Shown one piece after another: positions 34,007 to 42,709 of a stretch of DNA of 64,000 bases; the stretch's first letter is position 1, and each line of letters opens with the position of its first letter. The notes below the pieces were generated by a model. The model ran no database searches. It was given only the letters and a program-made list of their open reading frames with translations, and was not told the DNA's origin. A program made the position numbers and the translations under genes. The stretch is from JAHRAW01 sp965262585 (lineage in GTDB: Bacteria > Pseudomonadota > Gammaproteobacteria > Arenicellales > Poriferihabitantaceae). Where the stretch lies: assembly GCA_965262585.1 (NCBI GenBank), contig OZ253546.1:558001-622000 (forward strand), read 5' to 3'.

Positions 34007-35296
34007 TTAACCCGCGCCGGGTTTTCGGTCAACGGCGCGGTACCCGATGTCGGATCGATACCAGCATCCGTCCCAGTGGATTTGCTTGGCTAGGTTGTAG
34101 GCGGATTGTTGTGCGGCGCGGATGTTCTTGCCGGTTGCGGTTGCGCATAATACTCGGCCACCGGTGACGACTACTTGGCCGTGTTTGAGGTCGGTGCCGG
34201 CGTGGAAGATTTTTTGCGATTCGTTGTCTTGGCCAAGTCCGTGGATTATGGCGCCGGTGTCAGGCGTGTCGGGATAACCCGCCGCCGCCATGACTACGCC
34301 GAGCGCGCAGCGGCTATCCCATTGCGCGCGTTCGCCGTCCAGTTCTCCGCGCATTGCGGCGAGGCAATGGGCTACCAAATCGGAGCGCATTCGCAACATA
34401 ATCGGCTGGCTTTCCGGGTCGCCGAGGCGGCAATTAAATTCGAGCACTTTGGGAATGCCGTCATCGCCAATCATCAATCCGGCGTATAAAAATCCGCTGT
34501 AGGGCATGCCTGAGTCGGCCATACCGGCAACCGTCGGGCGCATCACCGTGTCCATAATTCGTTCGTGCATCGCCTGATCGACAATCGCTGCCGGGGAATA
34601 CGCCCCCATGCCGCCGGTGTTGGGGCCGGTGTCGCCGTCTTGCGCGGCTTTGTGGTCTTGGCTCGAGGCCAGCGGCAGGATGGATTCGCCGTCCACCATG
34701 CAAATGAAACTCGCTTCTTCGCCTTCGATAAATTCTTCGACTACCACGCGGCTACCGGCGTCTCCATAGCGGTTGGCGATGAGCATGTCGGTGATGGCCG
34801 CTTCGGCTTGTCGGCGGGATTCGGCGATGACTACGCCTTTGCCGGCGGCCAATCCGTCCGCCTTGATGACCACCGGATACACGCCGGAATCGAGGTAATC
34901 CAATGCCTCGGCGACCTCGGTGAAACTGCCGGATGCGGCGGTTGGAATGGCGTGGCGTTTGAGAAAATCTTTGGCGAAGGTTTTGGATCCTTCCAACGCC
35001 GCCGCCGCCCGGCTCGGGCCGAAGCATTGCAAGCCCTGCTGCGCGAACCGGTCCACCACGCCCATCACCAGCGGCGACTCCGGGCCGATGATGGTCAGGC
35101 CGATGTCATGGTCGGCGGCAAAATGCACCATCTCGTCGCTCGCATCGGCGCGAATGTCGATGTTTTCGACACGCGCTTCGGCGGCGGTTCCGGCGTTTCC
35201 CGGCGCCACGTATACCCGCTCCACCAACTCCGATTGCGCCACCTTCCACGCCAGCGCGTGTTCGCGCCCGCCGCCGCCGACAATCAACACTTTCAT
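34007..35296 (-). CDS. purD: Phosphoribosylamine--glycine ligase PurD
   Basis: Second step of de novo purine synthesis. 429 residues, normal. Opening MKVLIVGGGGREHALAWKVA, GPESPLVMGVVDRF, the ATP-grasp core YPVVIKADGLAAGKGVVIAE and VEEFIEGEEASFICMVDG, and the family signature FNCRLGDPESQPIMLRM. It is the last gene of a minus-strand run fis-purH-(membrane protein)-purD. In Pseudomonas fis-purH-purD are contiguous; here one gene is inserted. Confidence 0.96.
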   Translation of the reverse strand: MKVLIVGGGGREHALAWKVAQSELVERVYVAPGNAGTAAEARVENIDIRADASDEMVHFAADHDIGLTIIGPESPLVMGVVDRFAQQGLQCFGPSRAAAALEGSKTFAKDFLKRHAIPTAASGSFTEVAEALDYLDSGVYPVVIKADGLAAGKGVVIAESRRQAEAAITDMLIANRYGDAGSRVVVEEFIEGEEASFICMVDGESILPLASSQDHKAAQDGDTGPNTGGMGAYSPAAIVDQAMHERIMDTVMRPTVAGMADSGMPYSGFLYAGLMIGDDGIPKVLEFNCRLGDPESQPIMLRMRSDLVAHCLAAMRGELDGERAQWDSRCALGVVMAAAGYPDTPDTGAIIHGLGQDNESQKIFHAGTDLKHGQVVVTGGRVLCATATGKNIRAAQQSAYNLAKQIHWDGCWYRSDIGYRAVDRKPGAG

Positions 35297-35333
35297 CGGT
35301 GAATAATTTCGGTGAATAATTTCGGCGCGGGCA

Positions 35334-36572
35334 TTACGAACCGTCTAAGCGGACATACTGCAGGAGATCGTCTTCGTTGCCGAAATTGCCGTCCGGCCCG
35401 GCGGAGATCAGCACAACCTGCCCGGACGCATCCTGCCGCAGAGTAATTTTCCCGCCCCACGCATCCTTGATATTTTTCTGTTCGATGACGAGTTCGAATT
35501 CCGACAGTGCTTGTTGACTGTCATCCAACACATCCCTGGAAGCCGCCAGTTTCAAGGTTGCGGCGAGAACCCCCAGCGCGGTCATGGTTTTGGCGGCCCC
35601 GGGCTCAAGGGTGGCGAAGTCGTCAATAGCGGAACCATCGCCACGCTGCCGGGATCCCGGATCCAGCAGGGTACCGCCGACTCGCTCGGCGTATTGTTCC
35701 AGAATGCGCTCGGCGAGGAGGTTGTTGATGAGCATGGAAAAAGGCAGCATCACGACCACGCCCATCCACACCGCACCCCGGCTGACGCCGCCGCGAGGAA
35801 CGGAATCCACTGGACCGCCGGCTGCATCGGGCGTATTTCCAGGATCCGGGTCTGCGAGGACGCGGCTACGGGCGTGGCGAAAATATAGGTAGTTGGCGGC
35901 GAGGGCCCAGAACAACGCCCACCCCAGATAAATCATCCCCGGATTGACCCACAACACCAGCACCACTTTGCCGGCGAGATTGATGCCGGCCAACAGCCAC
36001 AGTTTGCGATACAACGCCCAGAAAAAGAATACGAGAAAAGCCGGCCAGTGCCAACTCAAAGCGAAAGACGGGCGTTGGATGTCGCCGAATTTGGCGAACT
36101 GGCGGCCATAGTATGCGGTGTTGACCGCCACGAAACGCATCAACGCCGCTTCCGGGCTTGTGTCCTGGGACGCGGCTTCGGTTTCGGCGGGCGGGGCTTC
36201 ATCTTGCGTGCCTTGACGATGATCTTGATGGTCGGCTTTGGGTAATTCCGCGTCAGCGGATGAATCGTCCCGCTGTGATTCCCGGTGCGCGGAATCATCC
36301 GCGGGCTCATCTTTAATCGGCGAAACTTCCGGTGCGCCGATTTCTTCCATCCGGCATTCCGCCCCCGCTTCGCGGATCGCCCGGCAGATTTTTTCGGCGG
36401 ACTCGAGGTCGTATTCTTTGGCAAGCGGAGTCGCCTTGCCCTGCAGCAATTTCTCCATGGTATCCCGCCGGGAATGGAATAACGCCGTCAGTTGCTCGAT
36501 GACTTCGGCACGGGATTTCTCCGGCAGCACCACGCCGCTCACAATCACGCGATATTTGAGGGGGGAATCCAT
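35334..36572 (-). CDS. Membrane protein, DUF2628-like centre with GspG-like C-terminal tail
   Basis: 412 residues from the ATG at 36572 (MDSPLKYRVIVSGVV), just after purH. Three parts are visible. Residues 1-75 form a soluble domain (SRAEVIEQLTALFHSRRDTM) common at the front of proteobacterial membrane proteins. After an acidic, Gln/Asp-rich linker come three membrane segments with SWHWPAFLVFFFWALYRKLW, resembling DUF2628. After another transmembrane segment the tail ends VLISAGPDGNFGNEDDLLQY, very like the calcium-binding C-terminus of type II secretion pseudopilin GspG. Function unknown. It separates purH from purD and is co-transcribed with them. Confidence 0.7.
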   Translation of the reverse strand: MDSPLKYRVIVSGVVLPEKSRAEVIEQLTALFHSRRDTMEKLLQGKATPLAKEYDLESAEKICRAIREAGAECRMEEIGAPEVSPIKDEPADDSAHRESQRDDSSADAELPKADHQDHRQGTQDEAPPAETEAASQDTSPEAALMRFVAVNTAYYGRQFAKFGDIQRPSFALSWHWPAFLVFFFWALYRKLWLLAGINLAGKVVLVLWVNPGMIYLGWALFWALAANYLYFRHARSRVLADPDPGNTPDAAGGPVDSVPRGGVSRGAVWMGVVVMLPFSMLINNLLAERILEQYAERVGGTLLDPGSRQRGDGSAIDDFATLEPGAAKTMTALGVLAATLKLAASRDVLDDSQQALSEFELVIEQKNIKDAWGGKITLRQDASGQVVLISAGPDGNFGNEDDLLQYVRLDGS

Positions 36573-36579
36573 CGCCGAA

Positions 36580-38184
36580 CTAGTGCCGAAAATGCCGCAT
36601 GCCGGTGAACACCATTGCCATGCCATGTTCGTTGGCGGCGGCGATCACTTCATCATCGCGCATCGATCCACCGGGCTGGATAACCGCCCGGATACCCGCT
36701 TCGGCGGCGTTGTCGAGGCCGTCGCGAAAAGGAAAAAATGCATCCGAAGCCATCACCGCGTCCTTCACATCAAGGCCCGCATGGTGCGCTTTGATGGCGG
36801 CGATGCGCGCCGAGTTGACGCGGCTCATCTGACCGGCGCCGATGCCCATGGTGGCTTGCCGGTGGGCGTACACGATGGCGTTGGATTTAACGAATTTGGC
36901 GACCTTCCAGGCGAATAACAAGTCGTCCATTTGCGTACCTTCAGGGGCGCGGTCGGTGACCACTTCCAATTTGTGGTTGAGCAGCCGGTCGGCGTGTTGA
37001 ACCAGCAGGCCGCCGTTGACCGTGCGGTAATCCATTTGTTTGTCGGCTTGGACGTTGTGGCCGTTTTGGGCGTTCTGGGGGCCGCATTCCAGCAGCCGGA
37101 TGTTGGGTTTGGCGGCGACCGCTTCGCAAACTGCGGCGGACAATCCCGGCGCAATGATTACTTCGGCAAACTGCTGCTCGAGGATGGCGGCGGCGGCTTC
37201 GATTTCGAGGGGCTGGTTAAACGCGATGACGCCGCCAAACGCGGATTCGGGGTCGGTGGCAAAAGCCCGCCGATATGCTTCCTGCTGGTGTTCAGCCACC
37301 GCAACACCGCATGGATTGGCGTGTTTGACGATGACGCAAGCGTGGCCGTGGGTGAATTGCCGGACGCATTCCAGCGCCGCATCGGTGTCGGCGATATTGT
37401 TGAAGGAAAGTTCCCGGCCCTGCACCTGTCGCGCACCGGAGACTCCGGTGTCGCCGGAATCTTTGTCCCGGGCGATGTAGAAGGCCGCGTCCTGATGGGG
37501 ATTTTCGCCGTAGCGCATGGCTTGTTTTTTGCGGAATTGCAGGTGCAGGGTGCGGGGGAATTTTGCGCGGGCAGCGTCTTCGTCATCGCCATCGACCAGA
37601 GTTCCGAGATAATTGGCAATCGCGCCGTCGTAACCGGCGGTGTGTTCAAAGGCTTTCACCGCCAGATCAAAACGCATCGGCGCGGAAATGTGGCATTGTT
37701 TTTTTCGCAACTGTTCGAGCACCGTATGGTAGTCGTTCGGATCAACCACCACGGTAGTGTCGCGGTGATTTTTGGCAGCGGCGCGCAGCATCGCCGGGCC
37801 GCCGATGTCGATGCTTTCGATGGCCTGCTCCAGTTTGCAACCGGGCTCGGCCACGGTCTCCTCGAACGGATAAAGATTCACCGCCACCAGATCGATGGCG
37901 GCAATGCCATGCTCGGCCATAACCGCTTCGTCCACGCCTCTTCGCCCCAAAATGCCGCCGTGCACCCTGGGATGCAGGGTCTTAACCCGGCCATCCATCA
38001 TTTCAGGAAATCCAGTATAATCAGACACTTCGGTTACTGGTATGTTATTTTCCATCAATTGCCGAGCAGTCCCGCCGGTGGACAAAATTTCGATTTTGAG
38101 GTCCGCAAGGCCGCGACAAAAGTCCACGATTCCCAGTTTGTCGGAAACGCTGACCAAAGCCCTGGCGATCGGATTCGTTTTCAT
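36580..38184 (-). CDS. purH: Bifunctional AICAR transformylase / IMP cyclohydrolase PurH
   Basis: Last two steps of IMP synthesis. From the ATG at 38184 (MKTNPIARALVSVSDKLGIV) the protein is 534 residues, as expected; an in-frame start 16 codons earlier is less like the family. The N-terminal MGS-like cyclohydrolase shows ILSTGGTARQLMENNIPVTE and HPRVHGGILGRRG. The transformylase part has KKQAMRYGENPHQDAAFY, FTHGHACVIVKHANPCGVA and the end motif DAFFPFRDGLDNAAEAGIRA. It lies 51 bases downstream of fis. Confidence 0.96.
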   Translation of the reverse strand: MKTNPIARALVSVSDKLGIVDFCRGLADLKIEILSTGGTARQLMENNIPVTEVSDYTGFPEMMDGRVKTLHPRVHGGILGRRGVDEAVMAEHGIAAIDLVAVNLYPFEETVAEPGCKLEQAIESIDIGGPAMLRAAAKNHRDTTVVVDPNDYHTVLEQLRKKQCHISAPMRFDLAVKAFEHTAGYDGAIANYLGTLVDGDDEDAARAKFPRTLHLQFRKKQAMRYGENPHQDAAFYIARDKDSGDTGVSGARQVQGRELSFNNIADTDAALECVRQFTHGHACVIVKHANPCGVAVAEHQQEAYRRAFATDPESAFGGVIAFNQPLEIEAAAAILEQQFAEVIIAPGLSAAVCEAVAAKPNIRLLECGPQNAQNGHNVQADKQMDYRTVNGGLLVQHADRLLNHKLEVVTDRAPEGTQMDDLLFAWKVAKFVKSNAIVYAHRQATMGIGAGQMSRVNSARIAAIKAHHAGLDVKDAVMASDAFFPFRDGLDNAAEAGIRAVIQPGGSMRDDEVIAAANEHGMAMVFTGMRHFRH

Positions 38185-38235
38185 GGCATTGTTGGATTGA
38201 CCGCAGGGAAGATTGGCCATTGGCCGCTTCAACCT

Positions 38236-38490
38236 TTAATCCCCTTGGCCATTAAGCCCGTGCAGGTCGAGTTTTTTGCGCAGCGTGTTGCGATTGATGC
38301 CGAGCACCCGCGAAGCCTTGCTCTGATTTTTGTCGGCGTATTCCATCACTACCTCAAGCAGCGGTTTTTCCATTTCGGTGAGCACCATTTGATACACCCC
38401 GCTTGCTTCTTCTCCATTCAAATCCATGAAGTATCGCTTCATCGAATTTGCCACACAATCACAAAGTTTCCCGCTTCGCACTTTTTTCAT
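38236..38490 (-). CDS. fis: Fis family nucleoid / transcription factor
   Basis: 84-residue Fis homologue. The C-terminal helix-turn-helix QSKASRVLGINRNTLRKKLD and the preceding EKPLLEVVMEYADKNQ are diagnostic. The N-terminal beta-hairpin region is short, as in Pseudomonas Fis. Fis bends DNA at rRNA promoters, recombination sites and many others. It usually follows dusB; dusB is missing here and a 430-base repeat-containing gap lies upstream instead. It heads the purH run. Confidence 0.93.
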   Translation of the reverse strand: MKKVRSGKLCDCVANSMKRYFMDLNGEEASGVYQMVLTEMEKPLLEVVMEYADKNQSKASRVLGINRNTLRKKLDLHGLNGQGD

Positions 38491-38920
38491 TGTTGTGTCA
38501 GAGTCAAAGATTAACGAACCCGCCGGTTGAACCCAAAACCGGCAACGCTCGCTAGTTTACCGGATTCGTCTGCGCTGGGAAAGGGGGTATTGTGATTGCG
38601 GTTGCGCTAGGCGCGAGGGCGGTTGCGCGTGGACGCGCAATGCGGGGGGTGTGGCGGTTTTTGTGATGGGCGGCTTGCACCGCATATTTTTTTACTGGAT
38701 TCCAGTTGCGCGGGAATGACGGGATTATGTTTTTCTTTGTAGGGACAGGTTCTAAATCTTCTCATAAATGTTCTCATAGGTTCTAAATCTTCTCATAAAT
38801 GTTCTCATAAAGCCCTAAATCTTCTCATAGCCTTCTATTAGGTTCTAAATCTTCTATTAACCTTCTATTAACCTTCTATTAACCTTCTATTAACCTTCTA
38901 ACGGCGGCGGGGGGTTCTTT
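38491..38920. repeat. Gap between DUF3426 and fis with 31-bp and 11-bp tandem repeats
   Basis: The gap holds no gene. Around 38690-38720 there is a fragment of the GGATTCCAGT / GGGAATGACG palindrome family. At 38750-38811 a 31-bp unit (GGTTCTAAATCTTCTCATAA plus 11 bases) occurs twice. At 38851-38900 an 11-bp unit CCTTCTATTAA repeats about 4.5 times. The strand is strongly C/T-rich and purine-poor over about 150 bases. The fis promoter must lie in the GC-rich part nearer 38500-38600. Confidence 0.85.
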
Positions 38921-39415
38921 TTACGGCTGGGTTGGGCCGGAGACGATGTTAACTTCGAATCCTACGGCTTTTTCGTGGGGGCGGGCGAGGTCGAATAGCA
39001 CTACGCCTAGTTCGCCGGATTCTAGTAGTTGGGATTGCTTTTTCTCTAGGTATTGGGCGGGCGGGAAAGTGCGTCTTCCTACTACTCGGCCTTCTCGGTC
39101 GGTGAGGGTTACCTGCAAATCAGGCCACGGTTGGGCGAAGATTGCCTCGTTGACTAGTTTGACTTTGATTCGCAGGGCGTCGGGTTGGTGGGGATGCAGG
39201 TCGATGCGGGTGTGGGTCAGCGTCAGGCGCAAGCGGTCTTTTTCCGGCGTGAGTTTGCAGTTGAAAACTTCGCAGCCGATACTCGCGAAGGAACCGGGGG
39301 AATGGTGCCGGGCGTACTTATTCATTAACCAATCGGTCACCTGCCATCCGAGCACAACCACGAGCCCGATGGTCGCCGACCACCCTAGTTTTTTCACCGG
39401 GAAGGCGATGAACAC
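38921..39415 (-). CDS. DUF3426 protein lacking the usual zinc ribbon
   Basis: 164 residues: a membrane anchor (LGWSATIGLVVVLGWQVTDW) followed by the DUF3426 beta-domain (LRIKVKLVNEAIFAQPWPDL, VTLTDREGRVVGRRTFPPAQ). Members found beside prmA and accC normally carry an N-terminal MJ0042 zinc ribbon with four cysteines; that part is absent here, so the gene is shortened or a different subfamily. It starts 13 bases after the accC stop on the same strand. prmA, which normally intervenes, is missing. Confidence 0.8.
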   Translation of the reverse strand: MFIAFPVKKLGWSATIGLVVVLGWQVTDWLMNKYARHHSPGSFASIGCEVFNCKLTPEKDRLRLTLTHTRIDLHPHQPDALRIKVKLVNEAIFAQPWPDLQVTLTDREGRVVGRRTFPPAQYLEKKQSQLLESGELGVVLFDLARPHEKAVGFEVNIVSGPTQP

Positions 39416-39428
39416 GGCCCGGCTTGAA

Positions 39429-40784
39429 TCACTGATGAATCCCCAGTTTTTTTTCCAGATAATGAATATCCACCTCGCCGCGCATGAAGGCTTCGTCCCG
39501 GACCAGTTCTCGATGCAGCCCCAGATTGGTTTTGATGCCGTCCACTACCATTTCCTGCAACGCCCCGCTCATGCGCGCCAGTGCCTCGCGCCGGTGCATG
39601 CCGTGGGTGATGATTTTCGCCACCATGGAATCGTAATACGGCGGCACTACATAATTGCTGTATACATGGGAGTCGATGCGCACGCCGGGGCCGCCGGCCA
39701 TGTGGTATTGGGTAATCCGCCCCGGCGACGGCATAAAAGTTTCCGGGTCCTCGGCGTTGATGCGGCATTCGAAAGCGTGGCCGCGGAGTTGAATATCGTC
39801 TTGAGTAAAGCGCAGTTTCTGGCCGTCGGCGATGCGAATCTGTTCCTGTAACAGATCAACGCCGGTAATCATTTCGGTGACCGGATGCTCGACCTGAATG
39901 CGCGTATTCATTTCGATGAAGAAAAATTCGCCGTCCTCGTATAAGAACTCGAAGGTTCCGGCGCCTCGGTAATCGATGGCGCGACACGCTTCCACGCATC
40001 GCCCGCCGATGTTCCGACGTTGTTCGTCGCTGATGCCCGGTGCCGGGGCTTCTTCGATGACCTTCTGATGTCGCCGTTGCATGGAACAATCGCGGTCGCC
40101 GAGATGGATGGCGTTGCCATAGGAGTCGGCAAGTACTTGAAACTCCACATGCCGGGGTTTTTCCAGAAAGCGTTCCAGATATATGACTTCGTTGCCGAAC
40201 GCCGCCGCCGCTTCTTTACGGGTCATCATGCAAGCATCAAGCAGTTGTGACGGCTCACGCACCACGCGCATACCCTTGCCGCCGCCGCCGCCGGAGGCTT
40301 TGATCATCAACGGAAAGCCGACTTCTTTGGCGATGCGCATGGTCTCGCTAGGGTCATCGGATAGCGGGCCGTCTGAGCCGGGAACGCACGGCACGCCAGC
40401 CTCTCGCATGGTGCGGATGGCGGATATTTTGTCGCCCATCACGCGGATGGTCTGCGGTTGCGGGCCGACGAAAATAAACCCGCTTTGCTCCACCTGCTCG
40501 GCGAAATCGGCGTTTTCCGATAAGAAGCCGTAACCCGGATGGATGGCGTTGGCGGCGGTCACCTCGGCGGCGGAAATCACCGACGCGCCGTTCAGGTAAC
40601 TGTGCGCCGCCGGTGCCGGGCCGATGCACACCGACTCATCGGCAAGCCGCACATACTTGGCGTCGCCGTCTGCTTCCGAATACAACGCCACGGTGCGAAT
40701 TCCCAACCGGCGGCAGGCGCGCAGAATGCGCAGGGCGATTTCACCGCGATTGGCGATCACCAGTTTCTTGATGTTCTCAACCAT
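39429..40784 (-). CDS. accC: Acetyl-CoA carboxylase biotin carboxylase subunit AccC
   Basis: Carboxylates biotin on AccB with ATP and bicarbonate. 451 residues. Start MVENIKKLVIANRGEIALRI, HPGYGFLSENADFAEQ, the glycine-rich ATP loop KASGGGGGKGMRVV, ERFLEKPRHVEFQVLAD and FIEMNTRIQVEHPVTEM, all invariant in the family. It overlaps the accB stop by 8 bases, coupling the two subunits. Expected interaction partners AccA and AccD are outside the window. Confidence 0.97.
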   Translation of the reverse strand: MVENIKKLVIANRGEIALRILRACRRLGIRTVALYSEADGDAKYVRLADESVCIGPAPAAHSYLNGASVISAAEVTAANAIHPGYGFLSENADFAEQVEQSGFIFVGPQPQTIRVMGDKISAIRTMREAGVPCVPGSDGPLSDDPSETMRIAKEVGFPLMIKASGGGGGKGMRVVREPSQLLDACMMTRKEAAAAFGNEVIYLERFLEKPRHVEFQVLADSYGNAIHLGDRDCSMQRRHQKVIEEAPAPGISDEQRRNIGGRCVEACRAIDYRGAGTFEFLYEDGEFFFIEMNTRIQVEHPVTEMITGVDLLQEQIRIADGQKLRFTQDDIQLRGHAFECRINAEDPETFMPSPGRITQYHMAGGPGVRIDSHVYSNYVVPPYYDSMVAKIITHGMHRREALARMSGALQEMVVDGIKTNLGLHRELVRDEAFMRGEVDIHYLEKKLGIHQ

Positions 40785-41226
40785 CGCGGCTTTCGATGAC
40801 GAACAACGGCTCGCCGTATTCCACCGGGTCGCCGTTGTTTTTATAAATCACGGTGACCACGCCGGCGACTTCCGCCTCCAACTGGTTGAAAGTTTTCATC
40901 GCCTCAATCAGGCACAACGTATCGCCCTCACCGACCACCGAACCAATCGCAACATAAGGCTTATCCTCCGGAGACGGCGAGTTGAAAAAAGTACCCACCA
41001 GCGGTGACTTAATCACCTTTCCCGGAACCGATGCATCCGATTCCGGCGCGGGGGATGGCGTGGCCGATGTCGTGGCCGATGGCGTGGGCAATGCCGCGGG
41101 CGATGGCGGTGCATACAACGCCGCCCGACTCAGCCGGATGGTGTTTTCGCCTTCGGTGATCTCCATTTCCGACAGCGCCGAATCCTCGAGCAATTCGATC
41201 AGTTTTTTAATTTTTCGCAAATCCAT
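40777..41226 (-). CDS. accB: Biotin carboxyl carrier protein AccB
   Basis: 149 residues. N-terminal MDLRKIKKLIELLEDSALSE matches BCCP. A Pro/Ala/Thr/Ser-rich flexible linker of about 35 residues (PPSPAALPTPSATTSATPSP) follows. The biotinyl domain contains VGEGDTLCLIEAMKTFNQLE, with the biotinylated lysine in EAMK. The second residue after K is F rather than the commoner M, a tolerated change. The gene abuts the aroQ stop, giving the standard aroQ-accB-accC order. Confidence 0.96.
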   Translation of the reverse strand: MDLRKIKKLIELLEDSALSEMEITEGENTIRLSRAALYAPPSPAALPTPSATTSATPSPAPESDASVPGKVIKSPLVGTFFNSPSPEDKPYVAIGSVVGEGDTLCLIEAMKTFNQLEAEVAGVVTVIYKNNGDPVEYGEPLFVIESRDG

Positions 41227-41696
41227 TATTTTTTGGCCGCCGATTCAGCGTTCGGGGGTTGCTGTAGATACGCCGCCGCCGCACCGTAGGCGAATTCATA
41301 TCCCTGCGCCCCCAGTCCGGTAATTACGCCCACGGCGAGGTCGGAAAAATACGAACGCTGCCGAAACGGTTCCCGTGCGTGGACGTTGGACAGGTGAATT
41401 TCGATGAAAGGAATCGCCACCGCCGACAAGGCATCTCGCAAGGCAACGCTGGTGTGGGTGAACGCCGCCGGATTGATAATGATGAAGTCCACCCCATCGG
41501 CGGCGGATTTCTGCACCCAGTCGATCAGTTCATCCTCGGCGTTGCTCTGCCGACATTCCAGTTCATACTGGTCCGCCGCCGCCAGCGTCTGCAATTTTTG
41601 ATCGATGGCCGCCAGACTCGAATTCCCGTAATGCCGAGGCTCTCGAGTTCCCAGCAAGTTGAGGTTGGGGCCGTGTAGTACAAGTATTTTGGTCAT
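41226..41696 (-). CDS. aroQ: 3-Dehydroquinate dehydratase, type II
   Basis: Third step of the shikimate pathway. The type II signature LVLHGPNLNLLGTREPRHYG is at the N-terminus, with catalytic Tyr, and IINPAAFTHTSVALRDAL and IEIHLSNVHAREPFRQRSYF follow. Family members start MTKILVLHGPNLN, so the ATG at 41696 is preferred (156 aa). Two more in-frame ATGs lie 15 and 30 bases upstream in a tandem repeat (41711, 41726), so the protein may carry one or two extra MTKIP units. No good Shine-Dalgarno is seen before any of them. Confidence 0.94.
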   Translation of the reverse strand: MTKILVLHGPNLNLLGTREPRHYGNSSLAAIDQKLQTLAAADQYELECRQSNAEDELIDWVQKSAADGVDFIIINPAAFTHTSVALRDALSAVAIPFIEIHLSNVHAREPFRQRSYFSDLAVGVITGLGAQGYEFAYGAAAAYLQQPPNAESAAKK

Positions 41697-41726
41697 GGGT
41701 ATTTTGGTCATGGGTATCTTGGTCAT
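41682..41726 (-). repeat. 15-bp tandem repeat duplicating the aroQ start codon
   Basis: Three copies of ATGACCAARATACCC-type sequence (the third diverges after ATACTT) follow each other on the minus strand at the 5' end of aroQ. Each begins with an in-frame ATG, so copy number changes the N-terminus without altering the frame. Confidence 0.85.
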
Positions 41727-41832
41727 GGGTGAAAACTGCGCTGTGAAAGTTTACGCCATAAGGGATTACGCCGTGAAAAACTACAAATACGAAAACGCAT
41801 TTTACAGTCAATTTCGCCGAGTTTACCTGATT

Positions 41833-42627
41833 TTAGCCACATTTGTCCACAGAATGGCGTATCGGACGAAACAATAAATACATTCCAAGCAAGACCATCG
41901 GTACACTCAGGAGTTGCCCCATAGTCACCCAATCCAGCATCACCGGCCCGAGGTGGGCATCGGGTTCACGGAAAAATTCTACGAAGAATCGGAATAGCCC
42001 GTAGCCCAGCAGGAACAGCCCGGATACCCGTCCGCAAGCCCGTGGGCTAGATGAATATACCCATACGATGATGAATAATAATACGCCTTCCAAGGCGAAT
42101 TCATATAATTGTGACGGATGCCGTGGGGTGTCCGGGGCGGTGTAAAACAGTACCGCCCAGGGAACATCCGCCGCCCTGCCCCATAATTCTTGATTGATAA
42201 AGTTGCCGAGGCGGCCAAAGCCGAGGCCGGGTATGCACAACGGCGCAAGAAAGTCGCCGATTTGCAGAACACCACGGCCGGTTTTGCGGGCGTATAGCCA
42301 CGCCGCCGTCAGCACGCCGAGCAATCCGCCGTGGAAGGACATACCGCCGTCCCACAAAGCGAAAATATCCAGGGGATTGGCGAGGTAAAATAACGGGTTG
42401 TAGAACAGCACATAACCCAGCCGCCCGCCGCCGATGACACCGATGGCGATGTAGAAAACCAAGTCCGCCATTTCATCGGCTTGCCAGTTGGAGCCGGTTT
42501 TGGCAGCCCGGTATCGGCCCAGCAATCCACCGGCGGCAAAACCGGCGAGATACATCAGCCCATACCAATGAATGGACAATGGGCCGATGGATACCGCCAC
42601 GGGATCGAAATCAGGATGTAAAATCAA
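41833..42627 (-). CDS. lgt: Prolipoprotein diacylglyceryl transferase Lgt
   Basis: Inner-membrane enzyme attaching diacylglycerol to the lipobox cysteine of lipoproteins. 264 residues with about seven membrane segments. Diagnostic: SIHWYGLMYLAGFAAGGLLG, WDGGMSFHGGLLGVL (catalytic His) and GLGFGRLGNFINQELWGR (the Lgt signature), then HPSQLYEFALEGVLLF. Divergent from the DUF255 gene, about 80 bases away. Confidence 0.96.
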   Translation of the reverse strand: MILHPDFDPVAVSIGPLSIHWYGLMYLAGFAAGGLLGRYRAAKTGSNWQADEMADLVFYIAIGVIGGGRLGYVLFYNPLFYLANPLDIFALWDGGMSFHGGLLGVLTAAWLYARKTGRGVLQIGDFLAPLCIPGLGFGRLGNFINQELWGRAADVPWAVLFYTAPDTPRHPSQLYEFALEGVLLFIIVWVYSSSPRACGRVSGLFLLGYGLFRFFVEFFREPDAHLGPVMLDWVTMGQLLSVPMVLLGMYLLFRPIRHSVDKCG

Positions 42628-42709
42628 GGGTTGTTATCTTCGTTTATATGGCCGTTTATGCGACAAGGCAGGATAATTTTCATGACAATTTCTAGGACAA
42701 TGTACCACA

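Noticed and set aside
38750..38900. CRISPR-like array
   Set aside because: Units are contiguous without spacers and there are no cas genes; it is a simple tandem repeat.
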